Source of the DNA: Thermococcus barophilus MP
GTDB taxonomy: Archaea; Methanobacteriota_B; Thermococci; Thermococcales; Thermococcaceae
NCBI RefSeq assembly: GCF_000151105.2
Contig: NC_014804.1
Span: 1,786,567-1,850,566 of the forward strand
Direction: 5' to 3'
DNA length: 64,000 nucleotides
Shown: piece by piece, positions 56,921-63,813 of the stretch
Numbering within the stretch: position 1 is the stretch's first letter
Layout: the number at the start of each line of letters is the position of its first letter
Made by a program: the position numbers and the translations under genes
Notes under the pieces: model-generated
What the model saw: only the letters and a program-made list of their open reading frames with translations
What the model was told of the DNA's origin: nothing
The model's database searches: none

Positions 56921-57098
56921 AAAAATGAGGGGCACCGCATAGAATTCGACCTTTAAACGGAGTTTCACCCTGAAGCAAAGCTTACATCCCATCCAAACCC
57001 TGCAGCTCTGGGCAAACTGCAGAATTTGTTCAGGCTATAAACCTTGGATCGAGATGAAGCTTCGTTTTTGGTCTCTTTTCTATACAGTGCCCCTCACT
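56921..57098 (-). ncRNA. Structured non-coding RNA, about 170 nt
   Basis: A non-coding gap of about 415 bases. On the minus strand, bases 57095-57080 (GAGGGGCACTGTATAG) pair with 56942-56927 (CTATGCGGTGCCCCTC) as an uninterrupted 16-bp helix with two G-U pairs; on the plus strand those two pairs would be C-A mismatches, which indicates the minus strand. Inside, GACC...AAACG pairs with CGTTT...GGTC, GAAGCTTCATC with GATGTAAGCTTT, ATCCAA with TTGGAT, and CTGCAG with CTGCAG at the apex. A TATA box TTTATATATG lies 22-30 bases upstream and the helix ends in TTTTT. Not tRNA, RNase P or SRP-like; the HgcC group of archaeal RNAs could be compared. Confidence 0.7.
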
Positions 57099-57290
57099 AT
57101 ACAGCTCTCGCTTAACATATATAAAGCTTTCTTGTTTTTAATGCTTGTTTTAATTAAAGTTTTAATTTAGAATAATAAAACAAAACTCTCCAAGATAGTG
57201 GATGAACTTTTCGCTCATTTTACGATTGTCATATAATTGAATCTTTACTCCTCAGGTGGGCAAAAAGCTTATATATCATCGGCAGTGCTT

Positions 57291-57310
57291 AATTAAATGT
57301 AATTAAATGT
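57291..57310 (+). repeat. Tandem AATTAAATGT repeats before the ribbon-helix-helix gene
   Basis: AATTAAATGT occurs twice in direct tandem (57291-57300, 57301-57310) followed by a third degenerate unit CATTAAAGCT. The 10-base period places each unit on the same face of DNA, as ribbon-helix-helix regulators require. It lies between the TATA element AAGCTTATATATC (about 57265-57278) and the GGAGGTGATT ribosome-binding site. Confidence 0.55.
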
Positions 57311-57333
57311 CATTAAAGCTGGAGGTGATTTGA

Positions 57334-57564
57334 ATGGGAGAGGATGAAAGAAAATACACAACAGTCTCAATTCCGAAGCCCCTCTATGAGAAGATAAAGA
57401 AGAGAATTGAGGGAACAGGCTTTACATCAGTCTCTGACTACGTTACATATGTTCTGAGGGAAGTGCTGGCAAGCTTGGAGGAAGAGGAGAAGGAAGAGGT
57501 CTTCAGTGAAGAGGAGGAGGAAAAGGTTAAGGAAAGACTTAGGGCTCTCGGCTATCTCGACTGA
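57334..57564 (+). CDS. Ribbon-helix-helix (CopG-like) DNA-binding protein
   Basis: A 76-residue protein. Residues about 7-45 form the RHH motif: strand KYTTVSIPKPLYEKIKKRI then SVSDYVTYVLREVLASL. The tail is strongly acidic (EEEEKEEVFSEEEEE) with a short end RLRALGYLD. It probably binds the tandem repeats upstream of its own start and may control the sulfate-activation genes that follow, since sat starts 31 bases on. The start ATG follows GGAGGTGATT. Confidence 0.82.
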   Translation: MGEDERKYTTVSIPKPLYEKIKKRIEGTGFTSVSDYVTYVLREVLASLEEEEKEEVFSEEEEEKVKERLRALGYLD

Positions 57565-57594
57565 CTTCTGTTAATTTTTATTTGGGTGATTGGA

Positions 57595-58734
57595 ATGGTT
57601 TCTAAGCCACATGGTGGGAAATTAGTTAGGAGAATAGCTGCTCCAAAAACGAGGGAAAGAATCATAGGCGAGCAGAGGGAATATCCGAAGGCTGAAGTTG
57701 ACCACGGAAGAGCAATTGACCTTGAAAATATAGCCCATGGTATTTATTCCCCACTTAAGGGCTTTTTAACGAGCGATGATTTTCAATCTGTTTTGGATCA
57801 TATGAGGCTTAGCGATGACACCCCATGGACAATCCCGATTGTTCTTGACGTGGAAAAGCCTGAATTTGAAGAGGGTGATGCAATTCTGCTTTACTATGAT
57901 GATCTGCCTATAGCGAGGATGCATGTTGAGGAGATTTATACCTACGATAAGAAAGAATTCGCCCAGAAGGTTTTCAAAACAACTGACCCCAATCATCCTG
58001 GGGTTGCTAAGGTCTATGGGATGGGCAAATATTTAGTTGGCGGCGAGATTGAGCTTTTGAACGAGCTGCCAAATCCTTTTGCGAAGTACACCCTCAGGCC
58101 AGTTGAGACAAGGGTTCTGTTTAAGGAGAGGGGATGGAAGACAATAGTTGCCTTCCAGACAAGGAACGTTCCCCACATGGGGCATGAGTACGTTCAAAAA
58201 GCTGCGCTGACTTTCGTCGATGGTCTATTCATAAACCCTGTCTTAGGAAAGAAGAAGAGAGGAGATTATAGGGATGAGGTAATCATCAAAGCCTATGAGG
58301 TTCTGTTCAAGCACTACTACCCAAGGGATGCAGCAACACTCGCAACCGTCAGGTATGAAATGAGATATGCTGGACCGAGAGAGGCAATACACCATGCAAT
58401 CATGAGGAAGAACTTTGGGGCGACGCACTTCATAGTTGGAAGGGATCATGCTGGGGTAGGTGACTACTATGGGCCATATGAAGCATGGGATCTGTTCGAT
58501 GAGTTTCCGGATTTGGGCATAACCCCGATGTTCATACGAGAGGCTTTTTACTGCAAAAGATGCGGCGGAATGGTCAACGCTAAAATCTGCCCGCACAGCG
58601 AGGAGTTCCACGTGAGGATAAGCGGAACAAAGCTCAGGAAGATGATAATGAGCGGTGAAAAGCCTCCTGAATATATGATGAGGCCAGAAGTTTACGAGGT
58701 CATAAGGAGCTTTGAAAATCCATTCGTGGAGTGA
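57595..58734 (+). CDS. sat: ATP sulfurylase (sulfate adenylyltransferase)
   Basis: Makes APS from ATP and sulfate. The 379-residue protein has the N-terminal PUA-like domain (DLENIAHGIYSPLKGFL), the active-site QTRNVPHMGHEYVQK (QxRN and HxxH motifs), GRDHAGVGDYYGPYEA and a zinc-like cluster CKRCGGMVNAKICPH, followed by ISGTKLRKMIMSGEKPPEY. The start is ATG 57595 after GGTGAT. It leads an operon with a DHH phosphoesterase, an alkaline-phosphatase-fold protein, a DUF2283 protein and cysC. Confidence 0.95.
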   Translation: MVSKPHGGKLVRRIAAPKTRERIIGEQREYPKAEVDHGRAIDLENIAHGIYSPLKGFLTSDDFQSVLDHMRLSDDTPWTIPIVLDVEKPEFEEGDAILLYYDDLPIARMHVEEIYTYDKKEFAQKVFKTTDPNHPGVAKVYGMGKYLVGGEIELLNELPNPFAKYTLRPVETRVLFKERGWKTIVAFQTRNVPHMGHEYVQKAALTFVDGLFINPVLGKKKRGDYRDEVIIKAYEVLFKHYYPRDAATLATVRYEMRYAGPREAIHHAIMRKNFGATHFIVGRDHAGVGDYYGPYEAWDLFDEFPDLGITPMFIREAFYCKRCGGMVNAKICPHSEEFHVRISGTKLRKMIMSGEKPPEYMMRPEVYEVIRSFENPFVE

Positions 58735-58739
58735 TGTGA

Positions 58740-59666
58740 ATGCTTATAATCCACCACTGGGACACCGACGGCATAACATCGGCAGCTTTAGTTGCTAAAG
58801 CTCTTGACTTAGAGGAGTTTGAAAATTTAAGTCCCCCTATTGGGGAGTTCAGACTTGATGAGAGAATCAGAAAAGCAGTTGAAAAAGCTGACACGGTTTA
58901 CGTGCTCGACTTGAATCTGCCAAACGAAGTTGAAGACATTGATAAGGAGACGGTCTTCATCGATCACCACATACAGCCCAAAATCGGGAATCCAAAAGTT
59001 AAGCAGATAAACCCGGCTTTGAATGGAGAATATGCTCCCTCAGCCTCTTTCGTTGTTTCCCAATATTTTGGCATTTGGAATGAATGGTCTGCTTTGGGTG
59101 CTTTGGGTGACATGGGCAAGAAAGCACTTGAACTCCCTAAAGTTAGAGAGCTTTTAAGGGGATTAACTGAAAACGAAGCCCTTAGATTGGTCCAGCTCCT
59201 TGATTCAAACTATGTGGTAATGGATAGGGAAGGTGTGGAAGAAGCTGTGGAGGTTCTCCTAACGCATAGCCTGAAAGAGCTTTTGGAGTATGAGCCCTGG
59301 GTTAAGAAAGCTGAGGCAATTGAAAAGACAATTAATGATGCAATTGGTAATTTGAAGCTTAGAGATGGATTTGCCTTTATAACCTTTGAGAGTCCCTTTA
59401 ATGTGATCTCCAAAGTCGCAAGGAAAGCTGTCTGGGAGCTTGGATACAACGGAGCGGTGGTTGTGAACAGGGATTTTCACGGAAAAGCCCAGATATACTT
59501 TAGAATTTCCCCCAAGCTTGCTGAAAAAATAGATATGGGTGGAATAATTTTTGCTTTAAAGGAGAGAGGATTTAACGCCGGTGGAAAGAGGGAAGTTTTA
59601 GGGTGTATATGTGAAAAATCTAAAGCTGATGAAGTTTTGGATATAATTAACGCTCATCTGAGGTGA
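58740..59666 (+). CDS. DHH-family phosphoesterase
   Basis: A 308-residue protein with motif I HWDTDG (residues 6-11), the DHH motif in VFIDHHIQP, and the C-terminal DHHA1-like domain ending GFNAGGKREVLGCIC. Family members cleave oligonucleotides, cyclic dinucleotides or 3'-phosphoadenosine 5'-phosphate. Next to sat and cysC a role in removing PAP left after sulfate transfer is likely. The start is ATG 58740, three bases after the sat stop. Confidence 0.85.
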   Translation: MLIIHHWDTDGITSAALVAKALDLEEFENLSPPIGEFRLDERIRKAVEKADTVYVLDLNLPNEVEDIDKETVFIDHHIQPKIGNPKVKQINPALNGEYAPSASFVVSQYFGIWNEWSALGALGDMGKKALELPKVRELLRGLTENEALRLVQLLDSNYVVMDREGVEEAVEVLLTHSLKELLEYEPWVKKAEAIEKTINDAIGNLKLRDGFAFITFESPFNVISKVARKAVWELGYNGAVVVNRDFHGKAQIYFRISPKLAEKIDMGGIIFALKERGFNAGGKREVLGCICEKSKADEVLDIINAHLR

Positions 59667-59671
59667 TTGGA

Positions 59672-61075
59672 ATGAATGAGATGTTAGAGAATGTTAAAAA
59701 AGTCTTTGTGATTGGTCTTGACTCTGCTCCACCCGAGCTTTTATTTAACAGATTTTTGGATGAGTTGCCTAACATAAAGTGGCTTGTAGAGAGGTCAATT
59801 TACGGTCCAATGAAGAGCACAATTCCCGCCATAACAATTCCAGCCTGGATGGTGATGGCAACGGGGAAAACCCCTGGTGAGCTTGGCTTGTACGGTTTTA
59901 GGCACAGGAAAAAGGGAACTTACAATGACATCTGGATTGCCCACAGCTTGATGGTCAAGGAGAAAGCAGTTTGGCACTACATAACCGAAAAGGGCAAAAA
60001 ATCGGTTTTGGTTGGAATTCCACCGAGTTATCCTCCAAAGCCAGTTAATGGCTGGCTTATCTCCTGCTTCATCACACCAGATGCTTCCGTTGATTATACG
60101 TATCCAAAAGAGCTTAAGGGAGAAATTGAACGCTTAGTTGGTGAATATATCTTTGATGTGGTCTTTAGGAAAGAGAACAGGGATGAGGTTAAAGAGCAAC
60201 TCTGGGAGATGACAGAAAAGCGGTTTGAAGTGATTAGATACCTCATTCAAGAGAAGGATTGGGACTACTTTGAGTTCGTTGAGATTGGTCTTGACAGAGT
60301 TCACCATGCATTCTGGAAGTACTTCGATGAGAACCATCACCTCTATCCTGGCAATGACAATCCATACAAGAACGTCATCCCCGATTATTATAAGCTCCTT
60401 GACAAAGAAATTGGAAAGACTTTGAAGCTTCTGGACTTGGATGAGACGGCTGTAATCATTGTTTCAGACCACGGAATAAAGGCAATGAAAGGTGCATTTG
60501 CAATCAACCAGTGGCTAATTGAGGAAGGTCTCTTGAAGATTAAGAATCCAGAGATTTTGAAGGAAGGAAGGCAGGTCAGATTCAACGAGCTCAAAGTTGA
60601 CTGGAGCAAAACTATTGCATGGGCATGGGGCGGCTATTACTCCAGAGTTTTCCTCAACGTGAAGGGAAGGGAACCAATGGGAATAATTGAGCCCGAAAGG
60701 TATTACCAGGTTAGAGATGAGGTTGCCGAGCTGATAAAGAGCATAAGAGGACCAAACGGAGAAAAGTGGAACACTAAGGTGTTCTATCCTGAGGAGATTT
60801 ATCCAGTTGCCAAAGGTGACAAGCCGGACATGATGGTTTATTTGGATGATTTGAACTGGAGAGCTGCAGGAACCCTCGGCTATGAAAGTCCCTATCTGTT
60901 AGAGAACGATTTAGGGCCGGATGATGCAGTTCATGCTGAGTATGGAGTTTTCTCCCTCTACCTGCCCGGCATGAGCGAAGCAAAGAGAACACAGCTAACA
61001 ATCTACGACTTTGCTCCAACAGTACTCAAACTCTTTGGAATGAAAAAGCCTCTCATAGGGAGGAGTGTTGTGTGA
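59672..61075 (+). CDS. Alkaline-phosphatase-superfamily phosphodiesterase / nucleotide pyrophosphatase
   Basis: A 467-residue enzyme with metal site VIGLDSAPPELLF, a nucleophilic Thr or Ser in STIPAITIPAWMVMATGKTP, the SDHG motif (IIVSDHGIKAM) and a C-terminal His region HAEYGVFSLYLPG. It resembles archaeal type I phosphodiesterases. In this cluster it could hydrolyse APS, PAPS or sulfated products; substrate is not shown by sequence. The start is ATG 59672 after AGGTGATTG; it overlaps the DHH gene's end through its leader. Confidence 0.82.
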   Translation: MNEMLENVKKVFVIGLDSAPPELLFNRFLDELPNIKWLVERSIYGPMKSTIPAITIPAWMVMATGKTPGELGLYGFRHRKKGTYNDIWIAHSLMVKEKAVWHYITEKGKKSVLVGIPPSYPPKPVNGWLISCFITPDASVDYTYPKELKGEIERLVGEYIFDVVFRKENRDEVKEQLWEMTEKRFEVIRYLIQEKDWDYFEFVEIGLDRVHHAFWKYFDENHHLYPGNDNPYKNVIPDYYKLLDKEIGKTLKLLDLDETAVIIVSDHGIKAMKGAFAINQWLIEEGLLKIKNPEILKEGRQVRFNELKVDWSKTIAWAWGGYYSRVFLNVKGREPMGIIEPERYYQVRDEVAELIKSIRGPNGEKWNTKVFYPEEIYPVAKGDKPDMMVYLDDLNWRAAGTLGYESPYLLENDLGPDDAVHAEYGVFSLYLPGMSEAKRTQLTIYDFAPTVLKLFGMKKPLIGRSVV

Positions 61076-61128
61076 GCGAAGATATAATCTATAACTTCGA
61101 AAGTTGATAAATACCCGAGGTGATGCAA

Positions 61129-61344
61129 ATGAAAATTTCATATGATCCAAAGTATGATGTTATGTACATCAAGTTTTCAGATGCAAAAATAGTGGATACC
61201 GTTGAAGTCGATGAGGGGATTATCATAGACTACGGGGAGCATGGAGAAATCGTAGGTATAGAGATAATTAACGCATCAGTGAAGATCAAGCCGAAACCTC
61301 TGAGCGAGATAACCATAAAAATAGAAGAACAAGCTGCTCCTTAG
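61129..61344 (+). CDS. DUF2283 protein
   Basis: A 71-residue protein starting MKISYDPKYDVMYIKFSDA, followed by VDEGIIIDYGEHGEIVGIEIINAS: the DUF2283 pattern of short beta strands. Function unknown. It has its own TATA-like GTTGATAAATACCC (about 61104-61117) and a ribosome-binding site GAGGTGATG, and ends just before cysC, to which it is coupled. Confidence 0.82.
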   Translation: MKISYDPKYDVMYIKFSDAKIVDTVEVDEGIIIDYGEHGEIVGIEIINASVKIKPKPLSEITIKIEEQAAP

Positions 61345-61353
61345 GTGAATGCT

Positions 61354-61883
61354 ATGGAGGGATTTACAATCTGGCTCACCGGTCCAAGCGGTGCTGGGAA
61401 GACAGTTTTAGCACATGCTTTAAAGAAGAAGCTAAAAGAAATGGGGTACAAGGTTGAAATCCTTGATGGAGATGTCATAAGGAAAACACTCTATCCAAAC
61501 TTGGGCTTTTCCAAGGAAGCGAGGGAAATGCACAACAGGATAGTGATCTACATGGCAAAGCTCTTATCAAGGAATGGTGTCATAGCTATAGTTTCTCTGA
61601 TTTCGCCGTATAGGGCTGTTAGGGAGTACGCAAGAAAGGAGATAGGTAGATTTATTGAGGTTTATGTATATGCGCCGTTGGAGGTCAGGATTCAGAGGGA
61701 TCCAAAGGGATTATACAAGAAAGCCATGCGCGGTGAAATAAAGGGGTTAACTGGCTACGATGGAGTTTATGACGGCCAGTGAATTGTAATACGACTCACT
61801 ATAGGGCGAATTGAATTTAGCGGCCGCGAATTCGCCCTTAGGCAGTGCTGAGGAAGGCTAGGGAGCTCGGTTACTTGAAATAA
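61354..61883 (+). pseudogene. cysC: APS kinase gene disrupted by cloning-vector sequence
   Basis: APS kinase phosphorylates APS to PAPS. The N-terminal 139 codons (61354-61770) are normal: Walker A GPSGAGKT, ILDGDVIRKTL, LGFSKEAREMHN, SLISPYRAVREYAR and KGLTGYDGVY. After that, 69 bases of vector follow and give a false stop after DGQ. Native sequence resumes at about 61840 with AVLRKARELGYLK-stop (61842-61883), the proper CysC C-terminus. About 20-25 codons are missing. The start is ATG 61354 after GGTGA. The chromosomal gene is probably intact. Confidence 0.93.
61771..61839 (+). other. Cloning-vector contamination (TOPO-type polylinker with T7 promoter)
   Basis: The stretch begins GACGGCCAGTGAATTG (the M13 forward primer region), then the complete phage T7 promoter TAATACGACTCACTATAGGG (61787-61806), a NotI site GCGGCCGC (61820-61827), an EcoRI site GAATTC (61828-61833) and GCCCTT at the TA-cloning junction. 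This is standard TOPO vector sequence and has no place in an archaeal genome. It reads as an untrimmed clone end from gap closure. Confidence 0.98.
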
Positions 61884-61976
61884 TGTATAGGAGTATACAG
61901 AAATCGGGTGTGTTAGCAATGTTGTATAATAGTATACAAAATATTTAAATCTGATTAATTAGGTATAGTACTATAC
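61884..61976 (+). promoter_or_regulatory. Three TGTATA-N4-TATACA operators of the HEPN/MNT locus
   Basis: TGTATAGGAGTATACA (61884-61899), TTGTATAATAGTATACAA (61922-61939) and GTATAGTACTATAC (61963-61976) share one consensus, TGTATA-N4-TATACA. The second directly precedes the TATA element ATATTTAAATC (about 61941-61951) and the third lies between TATA and the start codon, so the promoter is boxed in by repressor sites. Their spacing is about 38-40 bases. Confidence 0.8.
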
Positions 61977-61986
61977 AGGTGATGTT

Positions 61987-62330
61987 ATGTACCGCAGATT
62001 TGATCTTAATGAACTAAAGGAAATAATTGAAGAAGACTTAAAAGCCGGAGAAGAAGAATACCACAAAGAACGATACAACATAAGCTCAATTGCATTCTTA
62101 AGGCAATAGTGGGATATGTGACTATATAATTTATAAAGAACTCGGCATGCTGCTCAAACCATAATAAACGGTTTGAAATTCTAAGAAATTATTATCCTGA
62201 GCTTTATGAGATTGTTGACACTGACTTTGAAATTTACAGAGCTGCTTATATTTTCAAAATCCATAAAGAAGATGTCGAGAAGGTGAGAAAAGATGCTTGG
62301 CACCTCTATCAAAAAATTCAACGAAATTAA
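61987..62330 (+). pseudogene. HEPN-domain toxin gene with two frameshifts
   Basis: The gene starts MYRRFDLNELKEIIEEDLKA after GGTGATG and runs to ...SSIAFLRQ-stop at 62109. The HEPN sequence continues in other frames: GICDYIIYKELGMLLKP, then after another shift HNKRFEILRNYYPELYEIVD and on to KDAWHLYQKIQRN-stop at 62330. One shift is near 62100-62115 and the next near 62155-62165. The expected catalytic R-x4-6-H region falls in the broken part. The locus is likely non-toxic now unless the shifts are sequencing errors. Confidence 0.8.
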
Positions 62331-62907
62331 GAGAATTGCAAAAGAAATTGCAAACATTTACCCTCACATATTTGATGTGGTTCTTTATGGCTCTACAGTT
62401 AGAGGAAAAGAGAATCCTAGAGATTTAGACATCATTATCCTGTACAGGGATATCAAGAAACAGGATAGAGAATACTATAAAATCCCATTTGAATTCAGAA
62501 AAAAGCTTATTGAGCTTGGATACTCCAGAGAGGAGCTTGATGTAAAGGGTATTGCCATATGGGAACTTTTTGACCCCAACTTTTTTGCATCGTTGGGCAT
62601 TTTAGCTGAGGGGTACTCCCTACTTCATGAAAAATTCCTTCATGAGTTACTTAATGGGGAAGCTTATGCAATGTTTCTTTATAAGTTGCCAAAAGATTGG
62701 ACGCACAATGAGCTGAATAAGTTCCTGCATGCTTTAAAGGGAAGAGATGGGAAGTCAGGAGTTCTTGGGGAGTTGGGGGGCTTATATTTGTCGAGGGGAG
62801 TAGTTTTAATGCCTATTTGGAATACTGAAAGGTTTAAAAGGTTCTTAGAGCGCTGGAACGTCAAGTATGAGTACTCCCTAATAATAAAGACTACAACAAT
62901 GGTATAA
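62293..62907 (+). CDS. MNT-type nucleotidyltransferase (antitoxin partner of HEPN)
   Basis: A 204-residue protein with the minimal nucleotidyltransferase signature LYGSTVRGKENPRDLDIIIL (GSxxRG...DxD), followed by a helical C-terminal region. In HEPN/MNT toxin-antitoxin modules the MNT protein adenylylates the HEPN toxin to neutralise it. It overlaps the end of the HEPN gene by 38 bases in another frame. The start ATG 62293 follows AAGGTGAG. It is intact while its partner is broken. Confidence 0.85.
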   Translation: MLGTSIKKFNEIKRIAKEIANIYPHIFDVVLYGSTVRGKENPRDLDIIILYRDIKKQDREYYKIPFEFRKKLIELGYSREELDVKGIAIWELFDPNFFASLGILAEGYSLLHEKFLHELLNGEAYAMFLYKLPKDWTHNELNKFLHALKGRDGKSGVLGELGGLYLSRGVVLMPIWNTERFKRFLERWNVKYEYSLIIKTTTMV

Positions 62908-62917
62908 GGTGAGTTTT

Positions 62918-63658
62918 ATGTTCTCCTTTATTTTTCTCGGCTTTCTCGTTGGCTTTTTAGTTGGGCTGACTGGCATTGGTGGGGGAGCTTTGATGACCCC
63001 CTCGCTTATTTTCTTGGGAATTGAACCTTTAATGGCTGTTGGCACCGATTTACTGTATGCAACTGTTACGAGGATTTTTGGTGTGTTCTTCCATCATAGG
63101 AAGGGGAGTATTAGGTTTGATCTGGCTTTGAGGCTCTTTGCTGGTAGCTTGCCTGCAATTCTGCTTGGCTCTGTTCTGCTTAGGGTCATTGACAAGAGCA
63201 CGCTTAATAATTACCTGACTTTGTTGCTTGGCGTGATTCTTGTCGTCAGCTCATTCTTCAGCTTAGTTAAGGGAGAATTCCACGTTCCAATAAGACCGAG
63301 GAGGGAATATCTGTATCTTTTGGGATTCATTGTTGGTTTAACCGTTCAGTTCACTTCGGTTGGCGCTGGAGTCATAGTGAGCTTTGCATTGATGAATTTA
63401 GCCAAGCTGAGTCCGAGGGAAGTTGTTGGTGTCACGATATTTTATGGTTTGCCCCTGTCGTTTCTCAGTGCTTTGAACTATGCTTTTTTGGGCAGTACGA
63501 ATTATCATTTGGCTTTGCTCCTGATTGCTGGAACCTTACCGGGTGTGTATCTTGGAACCCATGTGAACAGAAAGGTGGATAGAGATAAGCTGAAGAGGGT
63601 TATTAACGTGATAATTTTGGTTATTGGCCTCTTGACACTCTTTCAGAGGGTGATTTGA
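62918..63658 (+). CDS. TauE/SafE-family membrane permease
   Basis: A 246-residue integral membrane protein with about eight helices. It begins MFSFIFLGFLVGFLVGLTGI and carries the TauE/SafE features GLTGIGGGALMTPSLIFLGI and the repeat-half GLTVQFTSVGAGVIVSF. Members move sulfite, sulfoacetate or other organic anions. Being near the sulfate-activation genes suggests sulfur-anion transport, though the HEPN/MNT locus stands between. The start is ATG 62918 after GGTGAG. Confidence 0.88.
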   Translation: MFSFIFLGFLVGFLVGLTGIGGGALMTPSLIFLGIEPLMAVGTDLLYATVTRIFGVFFHHRKGSIRFDLALRLFAGSLPAILLGSVLLRVIDKSTLNNYLTLLLGVILVVSSFFSLVKGEFHVPIRPRREYLYLLGFIVGLTVQFTSVGAGVIVSFALMNLAKLSPREVVGVTIFYGLPLSFLSALNYAFLGSTNYHLALLLIAGTLPGVYLGTHVNRKVDRDKLKRVINVIILVIGLLTLFQRVI

Positions 63659-63692
63659 GCTGTTTTTGATTACGAGTCAGGGGCTTTCGTCC

Positions 63693-63763
63693 GTTTAGAC
63701 CCCCCGTTTTATTTTGCTTCTATCTCGTGCTTATGTGTCGTGCAATAAAACGGTCCTCTAAAC
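63693..63763. repeat. Long inverted repeat (two-part hairpin) downstream of the permease
   Basis: GTTTAGA (63693-63699) pairs with TCTAAAC (63757-63763) and CCGTTTTATT (63704-63713) with AATAAAACGG (63744-63753), with a small internal loop of C residues and a 30-base loop. The 17 paired bases are exact. It lies between the permease stop and the UPF0175 gene. It may be a terminator, a small RNA or the end of a mobile element. Confidence 0.6.
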
Positions 63764-63813
63764 AATAATCTTTTTATGTTTCCTTATAGTTACTATTCTC
63801 ATGGTGAGATATT

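Noticed and set aside
56927-57095. RNase P RNA or SRP RNA as the identity of the structured RNA
   Set aside because: It is too short, and the conserved RNase P core and the SRP GNAR/GGAA-type Alu and S-domain motifs are not found.
61787-61806. A phage T7 promoter as evidence of an integrated phage or plasmid
   Set aside because: Its flanks are exact laboratory vector sequence with restriction sites and a TA-cloning junction, so it is contamination, not a viral element.
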